Below, one piece after another: positions 44,143-53,277 of a stretch of 64,000 nt of DNA. The stretch spans positions 1-64,000 of the forward strand of contig CAYMSO010000003.1 of the NCBI GenBank assembly GCA_964393185.1, in the 5' to 3' direction. Below the pieces are notes generated by a model. It saw only the letters and a program-made list of their open reading frames with translations. It was not told the origin of the DNA and did not search any database. The translations under genes were made by a program, and so were the position numbers. Positions within the stretch are counted from its first letter, which is position 1; each line of letters begins with the position of its first letter. The DNA comes from CAYMSO01 sp964393185 (lineage in GTDB: Bacteria; Patescibacteriota; Dojkabacteria; J137).

Positions 44143-46425
44143 ATGGTCAAAAGAATTTATAGAAAACACAAAAATGAGGCTACTCCAGCAACGCACGATG
44201 AGTTTGAATCTGAAACAAAATCTCTCCTAGAGAGAATAAAAAGAGATAGCTCAACAAGAACCGAATCTAAAATTGACTCCCACAAAAGTAATAAATTAAA
44301 ACTAAGTATCAAAAAAAAGAGATTTTATAAAGACAAGTGGTTTTTAGCAACAGTAATTCTTCTTTTTGTAATTGTGTTGGTAAGCTTAGGCTATCTTTCA
44401 TTCATTTATATATATGCACCAGCAATGCGAATTAAGGATGCTGGAAATAGAATTAAGGCAACAGCCGAAATTATAAAAGCTGATTTCGAAAAAAAAGATA
44501 TAACTAATCTAGAAGCTAATGTGCAAAAAATTAGAGAAGATCTAGACTATATTAATTCCGAACTACAGAAGTATAAGTTTTTAGATGATCTTAAACTTAC
44601 AAAGGGCTATTACGAAAATCTACAGATAACTAGTAATATAATTGTAAAAGTAGATAATCTTATCAAAACAGTCCTGCCAGAACTGAAAGATTTGTTAAGT
44701 ACCACCGGATTTAGGGTAGATCCAAATGCGCCGTTGCCTGTTGATGTGGAAGAGGAATCTTCCTTCAGCTTAATTCTACGAGAAATGCCAAAATATCTTG
44801 ATTTATACAAAAGTACCGAGCCAGCACTAATAGATATATTTGCCGAAATTAATAAGCTGGATCCCAAGTACATACCTAACGTAAACGATTTGAACCCTGA
44901 AGCAAAGTTGCAAAAATTTAAAAACTTTACTGAAGAATATCCAGAAACATCCAAGCAGGTTATAGAATTTTTAGCAGGAGTGCCAGCATTGTTGGGATCC
45001 GGAGGTCAAAATAGTTATCTACTTCTGCTACAAAATGAAGCAGAAATGAGGGCCTCGGGTGGATTATTAACTGCATTTGGCAACCTGACTGTCGAAAATG
45101 GCGAAATAGGAGAAATTAAACTTCAAGATACATGGAATGTAGAGACTTATGTATCTTATGATTTGGGAATCGATACAGGTAATCGAAATCAATATGGACA
45201 ACTTACATTGATGTTGAACGGCTGTGGGGCTTATTATCAGCGAGCTCAAGACTCTGGCGTTTACCCTGATTTATACTGGACTCTTAATAAATTTAGAGAG
45301 TACTATGATATAGCAGCCATATATGATCCTATAAATTATCCCGCCTACAGAGATATGATAATTATCAATTTTGCTTTTTCCGAAGACCTACTCGAGATGC
45401 TTCAACCCCTGGAAGTCGAAGGATTTGGTACTGTGACTGCCGATACACTATTTGATTTTATTAAAGCTGATACCGATAATGCAGAAAATGCAGGCAGTGC
45501 AGAAAGAAAACTGATCATAGAAAAAATTGCCAATGCAGTAAAGGAAAAACTATTTGATTTAGAAGTAGATCAGGTTGAAAGCATAGTAAGTCTATTAGTT
45601 AAAGGCTTTATATCACGAGATATGGCTATAACTTCTACTGATCAAAATATCCAATCCTATCTAGATAAATATAATATGTCTGGTAGGTTTGCACAAGAGT
45701 TTGATGGCGACTACTTCCATTTGAATGAAGCACAGAACTGTTCACTCAAATTAAACAAATTTGTACGAGACGAGGTAACAATGGATATTGGCATTACCGA
45801 TGAAGGTAAAATACACAAAAAAGTAAAAGTCGAATGGACTCAACCCGAAATATACAAAGAATCTTTAGCACTTCAGTATTCTCCTAGTATTAATTTTTCT
45901 TACAGAGCTTGGGTTAGATTCTTTCTGCATCCAGAGGTGTCTGACATTGAATCGGATGGCTTAAGCAAATCAGGCTATTTGCGATATGCACCAGTTGAAT
46001 ACTACGATGATGTTCTAAATAAAAAAGTAAGTGATAATATTGTTCAATTTGACCACAGAAGATTCAGCGAAGAAGATCCAATCGCAGGGGAAGACATGAC
46101 CATTAATTACTGGCTACCCGAATTATTAAACTATAATCAAGTAGGAAGATATAAATTATTAGTACAAAAACACCCTGGTAAATCTTGGGGAGAGAAATAT
46201 ACTATAAATATAAATCATAAGGGCACAAATTACTCTGTAAATTTTATCTTAGATCGTGATAAGGTAATTACCTATAGAGATGGAATAATTAGAATAGATA
46301 ATTATAATAAAGATCTAGACTGGCTTAACGACTTAATAGACGATATACCATTTGAAGTATTAAAATCAAAAGAGCAAAATAATTCCAGTACTCAACCACA
46401 AACTAATGGCCAGACTTTACAATAG
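44143..46425 (+). CDS. DUF4012 membrane protein
   Basis: A 760-residue protein: a basic cytoplasmic N-terminus (about 60 residues), one membrane helix (ATVILLFVIVLVSLGYLSFIYIY) and a large extracellular part. YLLLLQNEAEMRASGGLLTAFGNLTV is the DUF4012 hallmark, also present in the SDR fusion protein at 12-15 kb. Function unknown, though DUF4012 genes often sit near envelope polysaccharide genes. A glycosyltransferase follows 69 bp later. Several acidic stretches (NAENAGSAERKL) precede a C-terminal beta-rich segment. Confidence 0.8.
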   Translation: MVKRIYRKHKNEATPATHDEFESETKSLLERIKRDSSTRTESKIDSHKSNKLKLSIKKKRFYKDKWFLATVILLFVIVLVSLGYLSFIYIYAPAMRIKDAGNRIKATAEIIKADFEKKDITNLEANVQKIREDLDYINSELQKYKFLDDLKLTKGYYENLQITSNIIVKVDNLIKTVLPELKDLLSTTGFRVDPNAPLPVDVEEESSFSLILREMPKYLDLYKSTEPALIDIFAEINKLDPKYIPNVNDLNPEAKLQKFKNFTEEYPETSKQVIEFLAGVPALLGSGGQNSYLLLLQNEAEMRASGGLLTAFGNLTVENGEIGEIKLQDTWNVETYVSYDLGIDTGNRNQYGQLTLMLNGCGAYYQRAQDSGVYPDLYWTLNKFREYYDIAAIYDPINYPAYRDMIIINFAFSEDLLEMLQPLEVEGFGTVTADTLFDFIKADTDNAENAGSAERKLIIEKIANAVKEKLFDLEVDQVESIVSLLVKGFISRDMAITSTDQNIQSYLDKYNMSGRFAQEFDGDYFHLNEAQNCSLKLNKFVRDEVTMDIGITDEGKIHKKVKVEWTQPEIYKESLALQYSPSINFSYRAWVRFFLHPEVSDIESDGLSKSGYLRYAPVEYYDDVLNKKVSDNIVQFDHRRFSEEDPIAGEDMTINYWLPELLNYNQVGRYKLLVQKHPGKSWGEKYTININHKGTNYSVNFILDRDKVITYRDGIIRIDNYNKDLDWLNDLIDDIPFEVLKSKEQNNSSTQPQTNGQTLQ

Positions 46426-46442
46426 CTTTTATCTGGTATAAT
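46416..46442 (+). promoter_or_regulatory. Extended -10 promoter before the glycosyltransferase
   Basis: TGG-TATAAT (46434-46442) is an extended -10; TTTACA (46416-46421) lies 15 bp upstream, overlapping the end of the DUF4012 gene. Confidence 0.5.
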
Positions 46443-46494
46443 AAAAAAGTACCAACCTTGGTAATTAGCAAACAATACTCGTTAAATTATATAT

Positions 46495-47796
46495 ATGAAT
46501 AATTCGGATCTGCAAAGAAAGTATAAGATCGCTGTAGACACGACATTTCTTTTTGATCAATATAACTCAAGAGGAATAGGCACTTACGGAAAAGAAGTTA
46601 TTAGAAGATTAATTAAATTTGTAGTAACAGAGCCTAATTGGGAAATTCACCTTCTAGGATTTCATGATTTAGAGAAAAATTTAATGCAGTTAAAATTTAG
46701 TAAACTGTCCATAGAGGATTTGGAAAAAGACATACATTTTCATTCCTTAGGTAAACCAACTTTGTCAAGCTTAGGAAACTATAGAAGATGGAGTAAAACA
46801 TACAAACCTGCCATCGAAAATATAAAACCAGATATTTTCTTTGCAGTACACTTCGAAAGAGGATTACCGACAATCCCAAGTTTTGCTAAATCATTAAAGC
46901 ATAAACCAAAGACTGCGGTAATGGTTCATGATGTGATACCAATTATTCTTAATACATATTCACCTAAAAGTAGACTACATAATGCAGTCAAAAAGTATTA
47001 CTACAACTATATGTTTAAAGGTGCACAGAATGCAGATTTGGTATTTGTACCTTCAGATCTATCTAAGAAAGATGCAATTGAATTTGGAAAAATATCTGAA
47101 GTTAAGATTGTAAGAATCTATCACGGAGTAGATCCAATGTTTTTTAAGAAAAATAATCAAACTGAACCTGCAACCAAAGATGCAATTTTCGAGAAGTTTA
47201 AATTAAAAAATAAATCTTATTTTTTTTATGACTCAGGTTTTGAGGCAAACAAGGGTATAGACGAATTGATAGGTATTCTAAAAGAATACTTTGGCAATGC
47301 TAAAAAATCTGTTGACTATATTGCACTTACTTCTGGACTTCATTTAAAACCAGGTTTAGGCAAAGAAATAAAATCAATCTCTAAACTGGGCAAGAAGTTT
47401 TTATTTAAAGCCAGGAAAGCAGGCATTCTCGACAATGTAATAGCTCTTGGTAGAGTAACTGACGAAGAGCTGACTACAATATTAAATTCGGCAAATGCAT
47501 ATTTGTACTTTTCTCAATACGAGGGATTCGGATTCGGACCCGTACAAGCTATGGCTGCCGAGGTTCCAGCTATTACGGCAAATAAATCTTGTATACCAGA
47601 AATAACTCGAGATGCGGCACTATTACTGGATACTCAAGACTTTGGGGAAGATGCAAAAAAAATACACAAATTTTTAAGTGATGAGCAGGAAATAAAAAAG
47701 CGAATTAAACAAGGCAAAAAAGTTGTAGCTTATTATGATTGGGATATTAGCGCTGAAAATACTTGGAATAATCTTAAAAAACTAATAGAATCTTAA
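46495..47796 (+). CDS. Glycosyltransferase family 4 protein
   Basis: A 433-residue GT-B enzyme. KIAVDTTFLFDQYNSRGIGTYGKEV is the N-terminal start typical of GT4. YFSQYEGFGFGPVQAMAAEVPAITANKSCIPEI carries the nucleotide-sugar-binding EGFG and C-terminal Glu motifs. It transfers a sugar from an activated donor onto a lipid or polysaccharide acceptor. The substrates cannot be told. Adjacent DUF4012 and a small membrane protein suggest surface glycan work. Confidence 0.88.
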   Translation: MNNSDLQRKYKIAVDTTFLFDQYNSRGIGTYGKEVIRRLIKFVVTEPNWEIHLLGFHDLEKNLMQLKFSKLSIEDLEKDIHFHSLGKPTLSSLGNYRRWSKTYKPAIENIKPDIFFAVHFERGLPTIPSFAKSLKHKPKTAVMVHDVIPIILNTYSPKSRLHNAVKKYYYNYMFKGAQNADLVFVPSDLSKKDAIEFGKISEVKIVRIYHGVDPMFFKKNNQTEPATKDAIFEKFKLKNKSYFFYDSGFEANKGIDELIGILKEYFGNAKKSVDYIALTSGLHLKPGLGKEIKSISKLGKKFLFKARKAGILDNVIALGRVTDEELTTILNSANAYLYFSQYEGFGFGPVQAMAAEVPAITANKSCIPEITRDAALLLDTQDFGEDAKKIHKFLSDEQEIKKRIKQGKKVVAYYDWDISAENTWNNLKKLIES

Positions 47797-47812
47797 AAAT
47801 TATAAAAAAAAT

Positions 47813-48076
47813 ATGAATGGAGTAGACCCAGCAAAAAAACAATATTTTATGTTCGCAACAGTAATTTCTATAATAATTTCGGTCATTCTTAACTTCATGT
47901 TTGTAGGATCACTTGAAGGATCATTTTTATATGGATTTCCCTTTAGCTTGGAAGGCGCAGGTGATGCAACTGCCTTTATATACAAAATATTAAATAGTTT
48001 AATAATGGCTATCTTCCTTATAGTACCAGTATATTACTTTATAAATTGGATACAGAACAAAGGAGGCTATTTTTAA
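47813..48076 (+). CDS. Small membrane protein of unknown function
   Basis: An 87-residue protein with two membrane helices (about residues 12-30 and 60-80), starting 16 bp after the glycosyltransferase stop on the same strand. No family recognised. The loop between the helices contains GSLEGSFLYGFPFSLEGAG. Confidence 0.6.
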   Translation: MNGVDPAKKQYFMFATVISIIISVILNFMFVGSLEGSFLYGFPFSLEGAGDATAFIYKILNSLIMAIFLIVPVYYFINWIQNKGGYF

Positions 48077-48096
48077 TATAAACAATCTTGAATAAA

Positions 48097-48378
48097 TCAG
48101 CTTTCTAGTAAATGTTTATGAGAGTCTACTTCCCACAAACTTTTTGCATGCTTATACATAGCTTTTCTAACTTTCGGATCACTTTCATTTGTTTTAAGAT
48201 AATTAAAAACTTCTTTCCAGCCAAATCTATCTGCGAGATTGAGCTCGAGCCTTAAAAAATCCGCTAAGTCGGCAAACATTAAATTCTGATGAGCTTCTGT
48301 GCGCTCAGCTCTCATTACTGCCTGAACTAAGTCTGCAACTATAATAGTTTTCTCGGAAGGGTGGCAAAAAAGTTCCAT
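48097..48378 (-). CDS. Small soluble protein of unknown function
   Basis: A 93-residue helical protein; no family recognised. A middle stretch is rich in Asp, Leu and Arg (DLADFLRLELNLADRF). It is convergent with the small membrane protein and divergent from pyrH. It is kept because codon use looks ordinary and no better frame covers the interval. Confidence 0.5.
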   Translation of the reverse strand: MELFCHPSEKTIIVADLVQAVMRAERTEAHQNLMFADLADFLRLELNLADRFGWKEVFNYLKTNESDPKVRKAMYKHAKSLWEVDSHKHLLES

Positions 48379-48473
48379 TGTTTATTTTTAGATTTTAAAC
48401 TAAAATCTTATAAAGAAACCCAGAAAGAAAATACCACATTACTTTTGAATGAAATATATTATAGTCTACAAAT

Positions 48474-49187
48474 ATGGAAAATAAAATAGTTATTTTAAAA
48501 TTAGGGGGGTCATTACTTTCGGACTCAGAAGAAAAAATATTTGATTTTCAAATTGCAGAAAATCTTAAAAAGTCACTAACTCCACTTACTCAGGAAGGCT
48601 ACAAATTTATACTTTCTTGCGGAGGGGGATATGTTTGCCGAAAGTACCAAAAGTTATTACAAGAAAAAGGCTATAACAAAGAATCCCAGCATTGGGTTGG
48701 TGTTGAAACATGCAATTTAAATGCGACTTTAATGAGAATCGTTTTGGGTGAACTAGCTAGACCAATGATAATTGCACTAACTGAATTAGAGGAGAAAAAT
48801 ACCATAGAGTTCGGTGAGTATAGATTCATTGTTGCTGGAGCTGCGAGGCCTGGTCATAGTAGTGACATGGATGCTGTGATTATGGCTGGCAGAACTAACT
48901 GTAATACAATCATAAGTTTAAAAAATGTAGATGGTGTTTATACAGATGATCCTAAAAAGAATCCCAATGCACAAAAAATTGCTAAATTAACTTGGCATGA
49001 ATATTTAAACATAATAAAAACAGAAACACACAATCCTGGCGCTCATTTTCCTGTAGATCCAGTTGCCTCTAAAAAAGCCATGGACGAAAACATGGAATTC
49101 ATAATTGTGCATGGCGAAAATTTGGATAACTTAGTCAAGGCTATCAAGAGAGACAATTTCTCGGGTAGTATTATCTCCGATAATTAA
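48474..49187 (+). CDS. pyrH: UMP kinase-like amino acid kinase
   Basis: A 237-residue amino acid kinase fold protein. KIVILKLGGSLLS, LSCGGGYVCRKYQ, AGAARPGHSSDMDAVIMAG and the metal-loop NVDGVYTDDPKKNPNA place it with UMP kinases (UMP to UDP). The C-terminal NPGAHFPVDPVASKKAMDENM is also family-like. It resembles the archaeal/CPR type more than E. coli PyrH. A TATAGT (48460-48465) gives a nearly leaderless mRNA. Confidence 0.8.
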   Translation: MENKIVILKLGGSLLSDSEEKIFDFQIAENLKKSLTPLTQEGYKFILSCGGGYVCRKYQKLLQEKGYNKESQHWVGVETCNLNATLMRIVLGELARPMIIALTELEEKNTIEFGEYRFIVAGAARPGHSSDMDAVIMAGRTNCNTIISLKNVDGVYTDDPKKNPNAQKIAKLTWHEYLNIIKTETHNPGAHFPVDPVASKKAMDENMEFIIVHGENLDNLVKAIKRDNFSGSIISDN

Positions 49188-49208
49188 CAATAGAGCTTAA
49201 TTTTATTG

Positions 49209-49952
49209 ATGGATGCAGCTGTTAACTTAAAAAATAAAAACCGGAATACCTATTACCAAATTTATTTATACTTTCTGTTCATATTGATATTGCTTCCCTT
49301 ACTTGCTCCGATATTCTTAAAGCTTGAGCTGAATTATCCAGCAAAAATAATTTTTTTAATTTACAGCTTTTTATGTCATCAGTTTGATACACGTTCACTA
49401 TATATATTTGATTATCAATATGCCTGGTGTGCAAGAGATACAGGAATTTGGTTTGCCTGGTTTGTTGCGGCTTTTCTTGTTTACAAAAATAAACTCAATC
49501 GAATTAAGTTTTATTATCTTATTATATTTCTGCTTCCAATAGCTTTGGATGGCGGGGCTCAGACAGTTTTTACACTAAAAAATTTATATCCAGATGGATC
49601 TTTGAGCCCAGATGTAGAATACATAAGTAATAATATGTTTCGATTTATAACCGGAAGTTTTTTTGGTTTTGGAGTAGGTTGGTGGTTTTCCCAACACATG
49701 GTATGTAAGGAATTTAAACAGCATCGGGTTAATCTTAACGATGTAAAACTAACAGTTTTATGTTTGGCTTTGTTATTCTTAACTTACTTCACTTTAATTC
49801 AAGCATGGAATTTTACAAGTAAAGTTAATAAGCCAACCAACGTTTTTGATTCTGAAGCGAAGATTCAAGCAGGCAGTTTTTTTACAAGAAGGGCGGATGG
49901 AATTTGTCCTACTACACAGACTGATATTTTTAATTGGGATTGCTGGAAATAG
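49209..49952 (+). CDS. DUF2085 family membrane protein
   Basis: A 247-residue protein with four or five membrane helices. FLCHQFDTRSLYIFDYQYAWCARDTGIWFAW matches the DUF2085 core (a His-Gln/Arg-Ser pair, then Cys-Ala-Arg and Gly-Ile). The role of the family is unknown. ATG 49209 is preferred to the TTG three bases earlier. It is the last plus-strand gene before a GC-rich hairpin. Confidence 0.72.
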   Translation: MDAAVNLKNKNRNTYYQIYLYFLFILILLPLLAPIFLKLELNYPAKIIFLIYSFLCHQFDTRSLYIFDYQYAWCARDTGIWFAWFVAAFLVYKNKLNRIKFYYLIIFLLPIALDGGAQTVFTLKNLYPDGSLSPDVEYISNNMFRFITGSFFGFGVGWWFSQHMVCKEFKQHRVNLNDVKLTVLCLALLFLTYFTLIQAWNFTSKVNKPTNVFDSEAKIQAGSFFTRRADGICPTTQTDIFNWDCWK

Positions 49953-50066
49953 AGCTTTTCGAAGCTAGATAGAATACAAAGATGTATGATAAGTGATGAT
50001 ATGAATGAGATTATTGATAATTATAAAGAAGTAACTACAGAAGACAAATTTGTATAAGCAGAACTA

Positions 50067-50101
50067 TGTGCCCCTCAAATTTAAAAAATTTGAGGGGCAC
50101 A
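50067..50101. terminator. GC-rich bidirectional hairpin
   Basis: A perfect 16-bp stem TGTGCCCCTCAAATTT/AAATTTGAGGGGCACA with a 3-nt loop between the convergent DUF2085 and nrdJ genes. No U-tract. Confidence 0.6.
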
Positions 50102-50110
50102 GTAAAAACC

Positions 50111-52072
50111 CTAAACTATTTCACAACTATTACCTACACATGCATATTCTTTGGCACCTTGAGTTTCGTCTTCGCGTTCGTAATCAAAGATTTTGCTATA
50201 GTCAATATCTGGAAATGCTGCAGCCATTTCTTCGTAAGTATGTTTATCAATTGCTTCGTATGGAGCTAATTGGTAAACATGATTGTCTCTTGGCAAAAAA
50301 GATAAGCCACCAATGATATCCCAGTTCTTATAAATCCAATCAGCAGTCTGAATCCATTCATCATCACCAACAGAAATAGTGACCGATGGATTATGCTCAG
50401 TAAAATTCTCCTTAAATAATTTCCAATTTTCTAATTGCTCAATTGCACTCAGATCGTCTTTATAAACTCCATCCGGTGACTCAACAGGAAATTCTAATAC
50501 AAACGTATGAGCATTTTCCATAGTTTGCCCAACTTCAGGATGATACTTTACACCTTGTTCAGCCATCATTCTAAACAGAGGATCGGTTTTGGAGATTCTC
50601 ACTCGCCTTATATAGTACTTTGAATGCCTTGGATGCAATCCGGAAGATGTATCTAGAAACTGAGACGAGTTCCCTGACGGCTTGATGCAAGTAACACATG
50701 TAGATGGATTAATACCGAGCTTGACAGCATATTCATCGTTAACTTCGATGGAATGATCTCTCAGTTTTCTTAACAAATGAGCATCTCTAATTATTGGACA
50801 ATCCCAAGCTCCTGTAATAGAAACACCTAGCAAAGCCTCTTCTTCGGAATTTATTTTCCATTCATCCGATAAATATTTAAAGTCTGTAAGACTGGCTTGA
50901 TAAGTACCTAAAATAGTAGCAAGCCTTATTTTTTCCATAAGACTTTCTGGAGTATCGTCCTCGCGGGCTACAATTGATGTGAGATTACAAAACTGTCTAT
51001 TTCTTAAGATAATTTCTCCACAGGGATTTGTTCCACAGGTTTGTGCAAAAGTTTTAAATTTTTCCCATCTTCGTGCAGGTAATTGTTTTTCCAAAGATCC
51101 TCTATTAAAAATCCCCCTTTCTCCTGTGCCACTTTTTACAAGTGCAGTCCATTCCTTTAGAAATTCTCCAATATTAGGTTTTTCGTTATAGACTGCTGAA
51201 TTATTAGCCATAAATCTTTGTGGATTATTATTCCAGAACTCTCCCGATTTTGCGTTTTGCATCTCCTCATCATTCAAGTCTGAAAGAGAAATCATTGCAC
51301 TTCTTCTTACGCCACCCGAAACTACAACTTCCCCAATTTTGCAACAAATATCATGCACGTCCAATGTAGATAGCTTTTTGCCTTGATTCGCTAGAAGTTT
51401 TGCTCGTGAAAACTCCATTAAGTTAATCAAAGGTTGTGGTCCAGAGCTTCTTCCCCCCATAGTTTTTAGCCTAGCGCCTTCAGGTCTTAACTGTGAATAA
51501 TCAAATTCTACATCCTTGCCGTTAAACCATGCATCGAGTCCGTGAATAAATGCATCAGCCCAACCTTCTTTGCTATCCTCCACTACAAATTTGGGTAATA
51601 ATTCTCCTGTTTGATTTTTAATTCCTGGAAGCTGTTCCACGGTTTTGTTTTCAACTGAAAATCCCACACCTGTGCCACACATCAAAATATACATCATCTC
51701 GCCAAAGTCTTTAATTCTTGTAGGAACTATAAAAGAACAATTGTACGCACAAACATTAGTTTTATCTACAGCAGTTCCTGAGCTCCATAGTAATCTCATT
51801 GATGGAACAACTTTTTGCTCTAAAATTGCTTGCCTAATATCGCCATAATCCTTATCGGAAATTCGAGGTCCGACTTTCTTTTTCATATAATCGATAAATC
51901 TATCAACTGTTTCGATCCAAGTTTCTCTTCTTCCTCTTTCGTCCATCCAGCGGGAATAAGTCCTGTAGTAAACAAATTCGGAAAGCGGGTTTCTAAAGTA
52001 TTTTTTGCTTTCCCTAGCTAATGAGGGCAGCTCCTCCGTATCCAAGGAACTATTTGAATCTGTTCTTGTCAT
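50111..52072 (-). CDS. nrdJ: Adenosylcobalamin-dependent ribonucleotide reductase (class II)
   Basis: About 653 residues from ATG 52072 (an upstream TTG at 52099 lies inside a regulatory box). FVYYRTYSRWMDERGRRETW, the CAYNCSFI region, TCGTNPCGEIILRNRQFCNL (active-site Cys with Glu) and the C-terminal ACVGNSC pair match the monomeric Lactobacillus-type triphosphate reductase. It uses B12 to make its thiyl radical and works with or without oxygen. The organism thus has both class I and class II. The divergent genes are predicted to supply adenosylcobalamin. Convergent with DUF2085 across a hairpin. Confidence 0.94.
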   Translation of the reverse strand: MTRTDSNSSLDTEELPSLARESKKYFRNPLSEFVYYRTYSRWMDERGRRETWIETVDRFIDYMKKKVGPRISDKDYGDIRQAILEQKVVPSMRLLWSSGTAVDKTNVCAYNCSFIVPTRIKDFGEMMYILMCGTGVGFSVENKTVEQLPGIKNQTGELLPKFVVEDSKEGWADAFIHGLDAWFNGKDVEFDYSQLRPEGARLKTMGGRSSGPQPLINLMEFSRAKLLANQGKKLSTLDVHDICCKIGEVVVSGGVRRSAMISLSDLNDEEMQNAKSGEFWNNNPQRFMANNSAVYNEKPNIGEFLKEWTALVKSGTGERGIFNRGSLEKQLPARRWEKFKTFAQTCGTNPCGEIILRNRQFCNLTSIVAREDDTPESLMEKIRLATILGTYQASLTDFKYLSDEWKINSEEEALLGVSITGAWDCPIIRDAHLLRKLRDHSIEVNDEYAVKLGINPSTCVTCIKPSGNSSQFLDTSSGLHPRHSKYYIRRVRISKTDPLFRMMAEQGVKYHPEVGQTMENAHTFVLEFPVESPDGVYKDDLSAIEQLENWKLFKENFTEHNPSVTISVGDDEWIQTADWIYKNWDIIGGLSFLPRDNHVYQLAPYEAIDKHTYEEMAAAFPDIDYSKIFDYEREDETQGAKEYACVGNSCEIV

Positions 52073-52095
52073 AAGAATAATAATAATTAAGTAAA

Positions 52096-52147
52096 TCAAT
52101 ATGTTGTGCGTAAGTTATAGCATACATACAACATGTTGTGGTGTCAA
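52096..52147 (-). promoter_or_regulatory. nrdJ promoter with paired NrdR-like boxes
   Basis: Minus strand: TTGACA (52147-52142), 17 bp, TATGCT (52124-52119). ACAACATGTTGT (52128-52139, a perfect palindrome) lies in the spacer. A second, weaker copy TCAATATGTTGT (plus strand, 52096-52107) lies near the start. Start-to-start distance is 32 bp. It matches the nrdA boxes in sequence and position. Confidence 0.75.
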
Positions 52148-52255
52148 ACAAAAAATTTCTTGATTTGGAGAAAATTTTCTGCAATACTAACCTTACATAA
52201 TAAAAAGTACAAAATCCTGGATACGGTTTACAGAATTATTTTTTATTTCTTTTAC

Positions 52256-52696
52256 ATGAAGTCATCTAAAAAAATTAGTTTGATAATTTCAGGATTGCTA
52301 ATTGTAGCAATGCTTGCAGTTGGAGCATTTGCAATTTTAGGTACAGACAATAACTCAGATACAAATCAAGAAAAGGACAGCACGCAAGAACAACAAGTCA
52401 ATGTTGCAGTGGTGGATGCTGATGGGGAAGTTGAAAGCAGCTATGATATAAAATTTAAAGATGACGAAACTGTTTTAGATTTATTGAATAGACTTACTAA
52501 AGAGGAAGATTTTACTTTTGAGCTAGAAAGCTTTGATTTTGGGGATTTTGTGACAGTAGTGAATGGCATAAAAGCTGACTCAACAAAGGAATTCTGGGCT
52601 TTAAAAATCAACGATCAAGATTCTATGGTAGGTGTTTCCGAAGCAGAAGTTACTGCTGGGGATAAAATAGAACTAGTTTTAACTGCATTTTATTAA
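52256..52696 (+). CDS. Membrane-anchored DUF4430 (transcobalamin-like) protein
   Basis: A protein of about 146 residues from ATG 52256; the longer open frame has no good start upstream. One N-terminal membrane helix or signal anchor (ISLIISGLLIVAMLAVGAFAIL) leads to a polar linker. The C-terminal DUF4430 domain is VNVAVVDADGEVESSYDIKF, then ETVLDLLNRLTKEE, FVTVVNGIKADSTKEFWALKIN and TAGDKIELVLTAFY. DUF4430 is related to the C-terminal beta domain of intrinsic factor/transcobalamin, which binds B12. Its place next to an adenosyltransferase and opposite NrdJ supports a B12-binding role. Confidence 0.75.
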   Translation: MKSSKKISLIISGLLIVAMLAVGAFAILGTDNNSDTNQEKDSTQEQQVNVAVVDADGEVESSYDIKFKDDETVLDLLNRLTKEEDFTFELESFDFGDFVTVVNGIKADSTKEFWALKINDQDSMVGVSEAEVTAGDKIELVLTAFY

Positions 52697-52704
52697 TTTA
52701 ATAG

Positions 52705-53277
52705 ATGAAACGAAGCTTAATATTATTAACTATATTTACAATTATTGGTGTTTATACCAGAACAATTTGGCACATAGCTCCAAATGTAGAATTTGTAACA
52801 GCTATGTCATTACTATCAATTGCTTTTGTAAGAAACACAAAAATAGCTTTTTTCCAGCCATTACTTATTTTATTGGTGAGTGATTTTATTATAGGAAATA
52901 CAAATATTTTGCTCTTTACATGGTCAGGATTTTTATTTACACCTATAATGATGTCGTTATATAACAGTAATATATTAAAACAACAGGATTTTATTAAAAA
53001 TTGCAAGATTGATACTTTCATGGTTCCATCAATTATGTCTGTACTCTTTTTCTTTTTGTGGACAAACTTTGGAGTAGTTGTTTTAACAAATATGTATACT
53101 CATAATATAGAAGGGCTAATGCAAAGCTATGTGAATGCGCTTCCTTTTCTAAAAAATCAGTTGCTTGGAAATATAATAATCATAACTTCAGTATTTTTGA
53201 TTTTGAAGTCAACCTATTATCTAAAAAATAAACGATTTCAGCAGAAGCAACAACTGCAAGTTGAAAATTTACACTAA
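52705..53277 (+). CDS. DUF6580-like membrane protein, possible cobalamin transporter S component
   Basis: A 190-residue protein with five or six helices. APNVEFVTAMSLLSIAF, LIGN-like TNFGVVVLTNMYTHNIEGL and NALPFLKNQLLGNIIIIT match DUF6580, a family of probable ECF-type substrate-binding (S) subunits. It lies 8 bp after the DUF4430 gene and overlaps the adenosyltransferase gene by 17 bp, so the three are translated together. B12 uptake is inferred from context. No ECF ATPase or T component is in the window. Confidence 0.62.
   Translation: MKRSLILLTIFTIIGVYTRTIWHIAPNVEFVTAMSLLSIAFVRNTKIAFFQPLLILLVSDFIIGNTNILLFTWSGFLFTPIMMSLYNSNILKQQDFIKNCKIDTFMVPSIMSVLFFFLWTNFGVVVLTNMYTHNIEGLMQSYVNALPFLKNQLLGNIIIITSVFLILKSTYYLKNKRFQQKQQLQVENLH

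Noticed and set aside
52073..52255. Cobalamin riboswitch in front of the B12 genes
   Set aside because: No B12-box-like sequence was seen; the region is explained by NrdR-like boxes and A/T-rich DNA.
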